A DNA stretch of 64,000 nucleotides from Anaerolineae bacterium (lineage in GTDB: Bacteria; Chloroflexota; Anaerolineae; Aggregatilineales; Aggregatilineaceae): positions 1 through 64,000 of the forward strand of contig JAFGNU010000035.1 of the NCBI GenBank assembly GCA_016926875.1, read 5' to 3'. Both the position numbers and the translations under genes were made by a program. Below are positions 7,398-15,926 of this stretch, one piece after another. How positions within the stretch are numbered: the stretch's first letter is position 1; the number at the start of each line of letters is the position of its first letter. The notes under the pieces were generated by a model. The model was not told the DNA's origin. It did not search any database and worked only from the letters and a program-made list of their open reading frames with translations.

Positions 7398-10154
7398 GTG
7401 CGCAGGTTCAGTTCTATCGTCCAATCGATCGTATTGTTGTTTTCGAGCGCTGACGACGGGCAGGCAGGATCGCCCGCGCCGCCTGCTGCACCGGGGAGCG
7501 GCGGCCCTCCACATAAACCGCTGCCGCCCTATGCCCGCTGGCTGCTGTTCCTGGCCGTGGTTGCGATCAGTCTCGTGGCGCTGATCTTCGCCCCGGCGCC
7601 GCTGTCCACCATCCTGTTCTGGCTGCTGATCATCGGGACGATGCTGGCGGTGGTTGTGGCCGGGGCGCTGCGCATATCCACGTCGCGCGAACTGCGCGAC
7701 CGGCACGTATCCCGGTTCCGGCGGCTGTGGCACCAGGCGAAAGCTACCCTGAGCACGGCTGCCGACGCGCTCCTGATGGGACTGGTCGCGCTGGTGTCCA
7801 TACTAGAGCGCGCCTGGAATGTACCCAAAGCGCTGCTGCGCTACGTTTCTGCTCGCATGAAACCGGTTACTGACAGGCTGCTGAAACACGTCCCGCACGA
7901 ACGAGTATCCTCCTGGCTGGCTGCTGCGCAAAACCAGCTGAAACAGGCGGTCGCATCCAAACCCGGCCCGCCGCCCATCGGGCCGGACATCCCGGACGCC
8001 GAAAAACCGATCCCGCCGCTGCTGCTGCACATCGAGCTGATCTTGCTGATCCTGGTCGCCGTGCTGGCGGCGAAGGATTTCGCCAACCTGGATGCTACCC
8101 GGCAACTGCCCGGCTACGAGGGCGAGTGGCTGACCAGTTCCGGGCATTATGTGGCGCTCAGCGTGCGCCAGTACGGGTATATCCCGCTGTGGCAGCCCCT
8201 GCTGGAAACCGGCGAGCCATTGATCGACAACCCGTTCTCGTTTGTGCTGCACCCGTTCAGCTTTTACCCGTGCCTGCTGTGGGGCGGCATCAACGGCATC
8301 AAGATCAGCGTCATATTGATGACCGTGCTGGCCGGGTTGGGCGGCTGGGCATTGGGGCGCGTGCTGGGCTTTGGCAGCCTGGGACGTGTGCTGCTGGGCC
8401 TGCTGCTGATCGGCAAGGGCAACATGCACGCCATGATCGGCGCGGGCTACTACCAGCTTGGCATCAGCCAGGCGTATTTCCCCTGGATCATCGCCGGGAT
8501 AATCGGGATTCTGCGCCTGAGACACCGGCGCTGGCCGGTCGTGCTGACTGCCATCGCGTTTACGCTGATGTTTTGGGCGGGCAATATCTGGTACATGCTA
8601 CCCATGCTGATCTCGGTGGGCGTGGTCACGCTGGCACACATCTTTGACCGCCGGTTTACGGTGGACCGGGTCGCGCTGCGTCGGCTGGTGCTCGCCGGGG
8701 CGCTGACCATGTGCCTGAGCGCGGCGACGCTGCTGCCGATCTGGATCAACCAGGATTACATCGGCGGGCATCCCAACGAACCCGATGCCGGTAAAGCAGT
8801 CGACCGGATGCGCGTGATCGAGCAATTCATCAACGGCGATTACGAATTGTACGAAAAGCAGCTCGCGCCCGGATCGCCGCATTTTTATTACAGCTTTGTC
8901 AGCCCGCTGTGGTTTATCCTGCTGGTGATGGTGCTGTTTCCGCCGGGCTGGCCGTTCCGCTACCCGGCCATGCTGCGCCTGTGGATCGTGGGGTTTGTGC
9001 TGATCATCTTCTTCACGATGTGGGGCGCGGGCGGCAGCGCAATCATGATCTGGCTGTACGATCATGTCCCCTTGATGGCGCAGTGGCGCTTTGTGGGCCG
9101 GGCACTGGCCGTCTCGTCGTTCTGGTTGGCCGTGCTGCTGGCGATGCGTCTTGATTCGCTGTGGCACTACATCACCAGCCCGGAGCGGCGCCAGGGGCTG
9201 CGAACCGTACTGGCGTGGGGAATGCGCGTGGGACAGGCCGGGCTGGCGCTGCTGTTGATCGGGGTCAGCCTGATCGCCGCGCGGCAGGTGATTCTGCAAT
9301 GGTACACCTTCTCCGGCGTGGAAAATGTCAACGCGGTTGACTACCAGTGCCTCGAATGGCTGCGCACCGTGCGGCCCAACGAGGAGCTATCCGTTTACCG
9401 GCACGGCTATGACATCGTGACAGCGTTTCTTGAAACCAACATCCGGCTGTACAACATCGAAGCCGATTACTTCCCTTTGGCCGAGCCATCTACGACAGGG
9501 ACATATGACCTGACGGCTACCCTGCCCGAATACGGGATCGCCTGGAACAATGACCAGCGAACCTGGCTCACCAGCAACAACTTCAGCGTGGTTGAGGCAA
9601 GCCCGGCGCCGTATGACGAGTACAACTGCCTGTACGAGAACAAAAATGCCTACAGCTACGCGTTCACTGCATCCGAGAGCGTATTGAGCGCCAAGGGCTA
9701 TGTGCCCACGCCGGAATCGACCGTGCCGGTCACCACGATCAAAACGCACCTGCCAGACCGGATCGTGCTGTGGGTGCGCAGCGAAAGTAATCCAATCGTT
9801 GTGGCTGTGCAAGAGCGGGCCTATCCGGGGTGGGAAGTGCGGGTTGACGGGAAAAAAGCCAAACTGCAATCGGTCGGTGGCCTGATCGGTGTGATCCTGC
9901 CCGCTGAAGGGTATTCAAACTGGCACACGATCCGCTTCACCTACCGCCCGGTGTGGTTTTTCCGGGGCAGCGTGCTGACCATGCTCACAGCAGTTTTCTG
10001 CGCCGTGTACCTGCTTGATACCAACCGGACTACCATTCGCTACTGGTCGAGGCTGCGCTCCCGGCTGCGTGTGCTGGGCCAAAGGCTGAGACGCTCAACC
10101 GGCAGCGCTTCGCCTGACGACAGCGCCCAGACCGGTACTCAGGAGGGCCGTTGA
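7398..10154 (+). CDS. Large polytopic membrane protein, YfhO-like
   Basis: This 918-residue protein starts with GTG after an AAGAAAG-like site. Two hydrophobic helices lie near residues 46-90, then a long series of helices from about 210 to 640, and a C-terminal extracytoplasmic domain carrying AYPGWEVRVDG, the hallmark of YfhO-family proteins, plus a last helix near 855-875. YfhO relatives are GT-C-like membrane proteins linked to lipoteichoic acid or polymer glycosylation. Here the gene sits between two ABC-2 permease genes and its stop overlaps the next start (TGATG), so it is in the exporter operon. The function is inferred only. Confidence 0.75.
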   Translation: MRRFSSIVQSIVLLFSSADDGQAGSPAPPAAPGSGGPPHKPLPPYARWLLFLAVVAISLVALIFAPAPLSTILFWLLIIGTMLAVVVAGALRISTSRELRDRHVSRFRRLWHQAKATLSTAADALLMGLVALVSILERAWNVPKALLRYVSARMKPVTDRLLKHVPHERVSSWLAAAQNQLKQAVASKPGPPPIGPDIPDAEKPIPPLLLHIELILLILVAVLAAKDFANLDATRQLPGYEGEWLTSSGHYVALSVRQYGYIPLWQPLLETGEPLIDNPFSFVLHPFSFYPCLLWGGINGIKISVILMTVLAGLGGWALGRVLGFGSLGRVLLGLLLIGKGNMHAMIGAGYYQLGISQAYFPWIIAGIIGILRLRHRRWPVVLTAIAFTLMFWAGNIWYMLPMLISVGVVTLAHIFDRRFTVDRVALRRLVLAGALTMCLSAATLLPIWINQDYIGGHPNEPDAGKAVDRMRVIEQFINGDYELYEKQLAPGSPHFYYSFVSPLWFILLVMVLFPPGWPFRYPAMLRLWIVGFVLIIFFTMWGAGGSAIMIWLYDHVPLMAQWRFVGRALAVSSFWLAVLLAMRLDSLWHYITSPERRQGLRTVLAWGMRVGQAGLALLLIGVSLIAARQVILQWYTFSGVENVNAVDYQCLEWLRTVRPNEELSVYRHGYDIVTAFLETNIRLYNIEADYFPLAEPSTTGTYDLTATLPEYGIAWNNDQRTWLTSNNFSVVEASPAPYDEYNCLYENKNAYSYAFTASESVLSAKGYVPTPESTVPVTTIKTHLPDRIVLWVRSESNPIVVAVQERAYPGWEVRVDGKKAKLQSVGGLIGVILPAEGYSNWHTIRFTYRPVWFFRGSVLTMLTAVFCAVYLLDTNRTTIRYWSRLRSRLRVLGQRLRRSTGSASPDDSAQTGTQEGR

Positions 10155-11419
10155 TGAAACCTGTTATCATCATTGCTTTGAACGATACGTTGATCTCAGT
10201 CAAAGAGCGTGCAACATTTCTGACCGGGCTGCTGATGCCCGTGTTGATGATGGTCCTGCTCGGTGTGGCCCAGGGCGGCAACGACGGCGCGACCATCACC
10301 ATCGACGTGATCGATGAAGACGGCAGCAAGCTGTCAACGCAGTTTGTGGACCTGCTGACAGACGAGATGCAAGGCGAACAGGATGCTTTCCGCGTTTGCG
10401 CGTATCACAGCGACACGGCGGAAGACTGCGATCTGCCGGACGACATCGCGGACACGCCCGGCGATTGGCGCAGCACCGCCGATGACCGGCTGGAAAAAAC
10501 AGATACCTATGGGGCGATCATCATCGAAGACGGCTTTGGCGATCACCTGCGCGCCGGGGATACAACGACGGTCACCTTTAAAAACAGTGGCAACCTGTCT
10601 GCGCCAACGCTCGCCCAACAGAAGATCGATGCTGCCATCAGCCGGATGAGCGGCTCGGTCGCTATCGCTAACCTGACGGTCGGCATCGCGGAAGAGACGT
10701 TCGCCGCGTTTGATCCCAACAGCCCGGAGCGCGCCGCCGCGTTTGACAGTGTGCTGGACAGCGCGGAAACTGCCTGGCAGGACCGCCCGATCACCGTTAA
10801 CAGCCAGAGCACCAAAGAACAAGTCTCGCGGAGCGGGTTTAACCAGAGCGGCCCCGGCACAACGACGATGTTTGTGCTGATGATGGCCCTGTCTGCGGCT
10901 TCGATCCTGGTCTATGAACGCAAAGCAGGTACGCTGCAACGCCTGTACACGCTGCCTATTGCCAAATGGCAGATCATCACCGGAAAGCTGCTGTCCTGCT
11001 ACCTGGTCTCAGCGCTCCAGTTTATCATCCTGATCGGCGTCGGGATGTTGATGGGCGTGGAATGGGGCGATAATATCGTCGGACTGGCGCTGGTGATCCT
11101 GATCTTCCCGCTGACATCAACGGCGCTGGGACTGGCGCTGGCGACCGTTGCGCGCACGTCGGCCCAGGCGAGCAGCCTGCAACTGCTGCTTGGCCTGACG
11201 CTGGCCCCGCTGGGCGGCGCGTGGTGGCCGCTGGAGATCGTGCCGGACTTCATGAAAACAATCGGCCACATCTCCCCCATTGCGTGGGCAATGGACGCGC
11301 TTCAGGAAATGATGTTCTACGATGGCACCGTGATCGACATCCTGCCGATGCTCGGCGTGCTGCTGGGTATGGCGGCTGTGTTCTTCGCCTTTGGCGTGTG
11401 GAATTTTAAGTACGAGTAG
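10154..11419 (+). CDS. ABC-2 type transporter permease (second subunit)
   Basis: The ATG at 10154 overlaps the previous TGA and is preceded by AGGAGGG, which decides it over the TTG codon 3 nt upstream. The 421-residue protein has the same plan as the permease at 6039: one N-terminal helix, a large external domain (about 45-230), then five or six helices with YERKAGTLQRLYTLPIAKW between them. It probably pairs with the first permease and the shared ATPase to form one exporter. No clear terminator follows; the next gene starts 120 bp on. Confidence 0.9.
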   Translation: MKPVIIIALNDTLISVKERATFLTGLLMPVLMMVLLGVAQGGNDGATITIDVIDEDGSKLSTQFVDLLTDEMQGEQDAFRVCAYHSDTAEDCDLPDDIADTPGDWRSTADDRLEKTDTYGAIIIEDGFGDHLRAGDTTTVTFKNSGNLSAPTLAQQKIDAAISRMSGSVAIANLTVGIAEETFAAFDPNSPERAAAFDSVLDSAETAWQDRPITVNSQSTKEQVSRSGFNQSGPGTTTMFVLMMALSAASILVYERKAGTLQRLYTLPIAKWQIITGKLLSCYLVSALQFIILIGVGMLMGVEWGDNIVGLALVILIFPLTSTALGLALATVARTSAQASSLQLLLGLTLAPLGGAWWPLEIVPDFMKTIGHISPIAWAMDALQEMMFYDGTVIDILPMLGVLLGMAAVFFAFGVWNFKYE

Positions 11420-11539
11420 CGGTTGGCAGTTGGCGATTTGCAGCCAGCAGCGGGCAACCAGCAATAAAAAACGAATAGGTGATAACCAGTTTCCAGGGGG
11501 CGTACCGGCTGCGCCCTCGCATTTTTCAATGGACAGGGG

Positions 11540-12346
11540 ATGATGAACGTCCGATTTTACGACACCACCGCGCGCTATTACGACGGCGCAACCGGCGACT
11601 TCACCGACGATCTGGCGCTGTACAGCACGCTGGCAAAGGAAATCGGCGGGCCGGTGCTGGACATGGGCTGCGGCACGGGGCGCGTGGTGCTGCACCTGGC
11701 GCAGGAAGGGCACCGCGTGACCGGGCTGGAAAAATCCGAGGCGATGCTGGCACGGGCGCGGCGCAAGCTCGACGGTTTGCCCCATCTCAAGTCACGGGTG
11801 ACGCTTGTGCAAGGCGACGTGTTGGACGCGGCACTATCCGCGCTGCCAGCGCTGGCCGAACGCTTCCGGCTGATCCTGGTATCGTATAATGTGCTGACGC
11901 ACTTCAACACTCAGGCCGATCAGATCACCGTTCTGCGGCACCTGCGCGACCTGCTGGCCGATGATGGCGTGCTGGTGATCGACCTGCCCAATGCGGGCGA
12001 AGCGTATCACACTCAGAATGACAGCGCGCTGATCCTGGAACGAACTTTCACCAACCCGGAGAGTGGGCACATGGTCATGATGCACTCGATCAGCGAAGTA
12101 GACCGCGCCGCGCAACTGCTGCATGTGACCTGGATATACGACGAGATCGCGGACGATGGCACGGTACGCCGCACGGTGGCACCGCTGCGCCTGCGCTATG
12201 TATTCCCCGGCGAGATGGCGCTGATGCTGGACGCGGCGGGCCTGCGGCGCATCCAGTTGTACGGCGATTTTGCGTGCAGCCCGTTCGAGGACGGCTGTCC
12301 CCATATGATCGTGCTGGCGCAAAAACAACACAAGGCAACCTCATGA
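11540..12346 (+). CDS. Class I SAM-dependent methyltransferase
   Basis: This 268-residue protein has the SAM-binding motif I VLDMGCGTG at about residues 37-45, an acidic end of strand 2 (TGLEKS), motif II-like ILVSYNVL and motif III-like DDGVLVIDLP. The substrate cannot be told from sequence. ATGATG offers two adjacent starts. The stop overlaps the start of the following lipoprotein gene (ATGA), so the two are translationally coupled. Confidence 0.85.
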   Translation: MMNVRFYDTTARYYDGATGDFTDDLALYSTLAKEIGGPVLDMGCGTGRVVLHLAQEGHRVTGLEKSEAMLARARRKLDGLPHLKSRVTLVQGDVLDAALSALPALAERFRLILVSYNVLTHFNTQADQITVLRHLRDLLADDGVLVIDLPNAGEAYHTQNDSALILERTFTNPESGHMVMMHSISEVDRAAQLLHVTWIYDEIADDGTVRRTVAPLRLRYVFPGEMALMLDAAGLRRIQLYGDFACSPFEDGCPHMIVLAQKQHKATS

Positions 12347-13287
12347 ACACACAGCGCTCAATCGCGGCGCTGCTGCTGGCGCTGGTTGGATTGGCGCTGG
12401 CCGCTGCCGCGTGCACCGGTGACGAATCCGCGCCCAAGCCCACACCCGAACCGCCTACCCCGGCCCCGATCCTCGCCCCCAGCCCCACGATCAACCCGGT
12501 GCTGCCCGAAGGTGACGGCGAAGCGGGCGCGTCTGTCGGCGCAAGCAATCCCACCCAGGCCGGACTGGCCGCCGAAGGCCAGCCCGAACAAGAGCCACCA
12601 ACTATCACGCCTGTACCCACCGAGGCCCGGCTGCCGATGGCTATCAGTGCCAGCGACGGGCTGATTTTGCAGGCGACGTATTACGGCGTGGCGGTGCGCC
12701 CTGCGCCGGGCGTGTTGATGCTGCATATGCTGGGCAGCGACCGCTCTAGCTGGAACGACCTGGCGGAGCAGTTGCAGGCAGCAGGTTACATCGTCCTGAC
12801 GGTGGACCTGCGCGGGCACGGCGAAACCGGTGGCGCGGTCGATTGGACGCTCGCCCCGGACGACGTGCGCGCGGCGCTGGCGCAGCTTGCCAGCCTGCCG
12901 GGCGTGGATGCCGCGCAGATTGCCGTGATCGGGGCCAGCATCGGCGCGAACCTGGGCCTGAATGCCTGTGCAGATAATCCCGGCTGCGCGGGGGTAGTGC
13001 TGCTCAGTCCAGGGCTGGATTACCGGGGCATCACGACGGCGGACGCGATGGCACGCCTGGGCGCGCGCCCGGTGCTGATCGCCGCCAGCGAACAGGACGC
13101 CAACAACCCCGCCGACAGCGTCACACTCGACGGGCTGGCGGCAGGCGATCACCAACTGGTGATCTATCCCGCCGCCGGGCACGGTACCAATATGCTCACC
13201 GCCGAGCCGGGCCTGGGCAATGTGATCGTGGACTGGCTGCGGGCGTACATCCCGCCGCCTGCTGAAGCGTCCGAGGGGACGCCGTGA
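12343..13287 (+). CDS. Lipoprotein alpha/beta hydrolase (dienelactone-hydrolase-like)
   Basis: The start is set at the ATG overlapping the methyltransferase stop, giving 314 residues. A signal peptide ends in a lipobox with Cys24 (LAAAAC), so the protein is probably a surface lipoprotein. A Pro/Thr-rich linker covers about 30-95 and an alpha/beta hydrolase domain about 97-310. The nucleophile elbow is GASIG (Ser199), with an Asp in SEQDANN and a His in AAGHGTN as likely triad members. The substrate is not known; an esterase or peptidase role outside the cell is inferred. Confidence 0.85.
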   Translation: MNTQRSIAALLLALVGLALAAAACTGDESAPKPTPEPPTPAPILAPSPTINPVLPEGDGEAGASVGASNPTQAGLAAEGQPEQEPPTITPVPTEARLPMAISASDGLILQATYYGVAVRPAPGVLMLHMLGSDRSSWNDLAEQLQAAGYIVLTVDLRGHGETGGAVDWTLAPDDVRAALAQLASLPGVDAAQIAVIGASIGANLGLNACADNPGCAGVVLLSPGLDYRGITTADAMARLGARPVLIAASEQDANNPADSVTLDGLAAGDHQLVIYPAAGHGTNMLTAEPGLGNVIVDWLRAYIPPPAEASEGTP

Positions 13288-13339
13288 GCGGCCCGCCAGT
13301 ATGCCAATAACCGAAGCAGCAACGAGGGAGGAAATATTG

Positions 13340-14497
13340 ATGAAGGCACTGTGGCGTATCATCGCACCGTTGGCCCTGGGCGGCCTGCTGGTCCCGGCAT
13401 CTGCCAGCCGTTCGCAGAAGCAGCAGGGCGTCAGCGACGCCCGTTTTGCGCGGCTGGCACGGGGCATAAACGTGATGAAATGGTTCTGGGATGGGCCGGA
13501 CAGCATCGAGGAGATCGACAGCCGTTACCGGGCGGCGGATTTTGCCCGGGTGCGCGACCTGGGCATCACCTGGATACGGCTGCCGGTGTCGCTTGACGTG
13601 GTGATGGACTCCGATGCCCCTGATCTGCTGGCTGCCGATTATGTGGCCGCGCTCGACCGGGCGCTGGCGATGATTCTGGCCGAAGACCTCGCGGTGATGG
13701 TTGATCTGCACGCCACGTCGATGGATCACCCGACCAATATATTCTCCGGTGCTCTGGAAGACGACCCGACCTTCATCGACCAGTTTGAGGCATTCTGGCG
13801 ATCATTTGCCGCGCATCTGAGCCGCTATGACCCGGAGATGGTGTTCCTTGAGCCGCTCAACGAGCCGGTGTTTGAGGGCGATGCCGATCCCTGGTTTGCC
13901 ATGCAGCGTTGCCTGCTGGGCGCAATCCGCGAGAGCGCCCCGGCGCATACCCTGGTCGCAACCGGCACCTACTGGTCCCATATATACCAGTTTGTGAATC
14001 TGGACCCGCTGGACGATCCAAACATCATCTACAACTTCCACTTCTACGAGCCGTTTGTTTTCACGCATCAGGGCGCAGCCTGGACGCCGCTGGAAGTCAT
14101 GACCCGATTGCACGATGTACCCTACCCCTCATCACCGGAGCGAGTCGCCCCACTTATCGAGCAGCAGGACGACACCACCGCCCAGTATATGTTGGAAGCG
14201 TATGGTAAGCAGGCGTGGGATGCAGAGGCGATCGCGCGTACACTCGGACAGGCGGCGCAGTGGGCCAAACAACACAACGCGCGCGTGATCTGCAACGAGT
14301 TTGGCGCGTACCGCCTCTACACGCCGCCGGAAGACCGTGTCCAATGGATTCACGACACCCGCACCGCGCTTGAGCAATACGGCTTCGGCTGGGCGATGTG
14401 GGAGTTGGATGGCACCTTCGGGCTAATGAGCGCCCGCTCCAATACAGGCATGATCGTGGATACAGCAGTAGCAGCAGCGCTTGGCCTGGACTCATAG
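13340..14497 (+). CDS. Secreted glycoside hydrolase, cellulase family GH5-like
   Basis: The start at 13340 follows GAGGGAGGAAAT, giving 385 residues with a short hydrophobic N-terminal signal (about 5-22). A TIM-barrel cellulase fold carries the acid/base motif LEPLNEPV (Asn174-Glu175), His/Tyr at 234/236 (NFHFYEP) and a nucleophile in ICNEFGAY (Glu320). These are clan GH-A residues typical of GH5. It should cleave a beta-glucan or related polysaccharide outside the cell. It follows a lipoprotein hydrolase at 52 bp spacing and may be co-expressed. Confidence 0.87.
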   Translation: MKALWRIIAPLALGGLLVPASASRSQKQQGVSDARFARLARGINVMKWFWDGPDSIEEIDSRYRAADFARVRDLGITWIRLPVSLDVVMDSDAPDLLAADYVAALDRALAMILAEDLAVMVDLHATSMDHPTNIFSGALEDDPTFIDQFEAFWRSFAAHLSRYDPEMVFLEPLNEPVFEGDADPWFAMQRCLLGAIRESAPAHTLVATGTYWSHIYQFVNLDPLDDPNIIYNFHFYEPFVFTHQGAAWTPLEVMTRLHDVPYPSSPERVAPLIEQQDDTTAQYMLEAYGKQAWDAEAIARTLGQAAQWAKQHNARVICNEFGAYRLYTPPEDRVQWIHDTRTALEQYGFGWAMWELDGTFGLMSARSNTGMIVDTAVAAALGLDS

Positions 14498-14591
14498 ATA
14501 CGCGGGCCGGGAAACAGCGCCCGCCTGGATGCTGCATCCTGGCCCGCCGGGTTTTTGTTCGCAGCCAGCAAGCGCAGTATAGTTGGCCATC

Positions 14592-15788
14592 ATGAATCAC
14601 AAACGTCTGATAGAGATACTGCTGCTGGCGCTGGTGGTGACGGCATTCGGTGCATCGCCGACCGCTGCCCAGCCCAGCCGCGCCTACGAAATAGTCGACC
14701 TGGTGAACCAGTTTCGTGCAGACAACGGCCTGCCCGCGCTGGAGATCGACAGTTCGCTGATGACCGCCGCTCAGCGCCATGCCGAGTGGATGGCGTCCAC
14801 GTATACCTACAGCCACACCGGCGAGGGCGGCTCCACGCCGCAGCAGCGCGCGACGGCTGCCGGGTACGTGGGCTATGTCTATGAAAACTTTGCCGGGGGC
14901 ACCAACCAGACCCCGCAGGAAACCATCGGCTGGTGGTCGCGGAGCGCCGTTCACCTGCAAACCATGTTGCTGCCCAACCATGTACACATCGGCGCGGGAT
15001 ATGCGGCCAACGAGTCGCAAAACCTGTACGTGCTGCTGGTCGGCAAATCATCCCAGTTCGCGCCCGGCGGTTCGCGCGAAGACGAAGCCGATCCAGAGGA
15101 GAACCAGCCGCAGGCCCCGCTTATCCTGACAGCGGTTCCCGGTGAGGATGGATCGGTGGTGCACACGGTGGACATCGGTCAAACGCTGTGGGATATTTCG
15201 GCGGTCTACGGCGTGGAACTGGACGACCTGCGGACGCTCAATTACCTGAAACCCGGCGCGGTGCTGCATCCGGGCGACCAGATCATCATCCGGTTAGGCG
15301 AAGGCCAGCCGCCGCCCCCATCCCCTACCCCGCCGACAACGCATACCGTACAGGAAGGCGAATCCACCTGGACGATTGCCGCCATCTACGGGCTGACGCT
15401 GGACGAGATACGCGCATGGAACCAGCTTGAAGACAACGTGATTCACCCCGGCGACGTGCTGCTGATCCGCGCGCCCAATCCCACGCCGACCGAAACACCC
15501 GAAACGACCGCCCCCCCGGCGGAGATCGCCGCCGCCGGAGACCTGACGCCAACGCTCACGGCTGCCCCGTCCATCACGCCGACGGCTGCCCCAACAAATA
15601 CGCCCGCGCCGACCGCTACCCTGACGCCCTCGCCCACCCCGACGCCCGAACCGGCCCGCTCCACAAGCAGCGCCGACGAGGACGGCGGCGTCTCCGGGCA
15701 AACGCTGCTGATCGGGGTGATTATCGCGCTGGGCTTGATGGCCGTGATCGGTGTAGGGGTGATGCTCGCGTGGCTGCGGCGGGGGTGA
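14592..15788 (+). CDS. CAP (SCP-like) domain protein with two LysM repeats and C-terminal membrane anchor
   Basis: The ATG at 14592 is preferred to the in-frame TTG 9 nt upstream; the product has 398 residues. Order of parts: signal peptide 1-27, CAP domain about 32-150 (HAEWMAS, YTYSHTGEGG, YENFAGG), LysM1 about 191-236, LysM2 about 251-294, a Thr/Pro-rich linker about 295-355 and a membrane helix about 368-391 ending in LRRG. LysM binds peptidoglycan or other GlcNAc polymers, and CAP domains are often secreted enzymes or adhesins. It is probably a wall-spanning protein anchored in the membrane. Confidence 0.88.
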   Translation: MNHKRLIEILLLALVVTAFGASPTAAQPSRAYEIVDLVNQFRADNGLPALEIDSSLMTAAQRHAEWMASTYTYSHTGEGGSTPQQRATAAGYVGYVYENFAGGTNQTPQETIGWWSRSAVHLQTMLLPNHVHIGAGYAANESQNLYVLLVGKSSQFAPGGSREDEADPEENQPQAPLILTAVPGEDGSVVHTVDIGQTLWDISAVYGVELDDLRTLNYLKPGAVLHPGDQIIIRLGEGQPPPPSPTPPTTHTVQEGESTWTIAAIYGLTLDEIRAWNQLEDNVIHPGDVLLIRAPNPTPTETPETTAPPAEIAAAGDLTPTLTAAPSITPTAAPTNTPAPTATLTPSPTPTPEPARSTSSADEDGGVSGQTLLIGVIIALGLMAVIGVGVMLAWLRRG

Positions 15789-15871
15789 GGCGTTGACCTC
15801 AAAGCTCCCCCGATCATGCGCGTGAACACTTGATTGCCTTTAACCGCGAACACATTACCGTATATGCAAAA

Positions 15872-15895
15872 GGGCAGAGCAAGCTCTGCCCCTAC
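15872..15895. repeat. Palindromic repeat copy 1 (GGGCAGAGC-AA-GCTCTGCCC, then CTAC)
   Basis: A perfect 9-bp inverted repeat with an AA loop ends in CCTAC. It lies between two convergent genes. The same 24-bp unit occurs at 18643-18666, and inverted in a compound copy at 47730-47778. Confidence 0.85.
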
Positions 15896-15926
15896 AAAAC
15901 CCTGGTGACAGTTCCGCCAACGTGTA

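Noticed and set aside
11420-11539. Terminator after the ABC operon
   Set aside because: Short GTTGGC/CAACC pairings exist but no stable stem with a T-run could be drawn.
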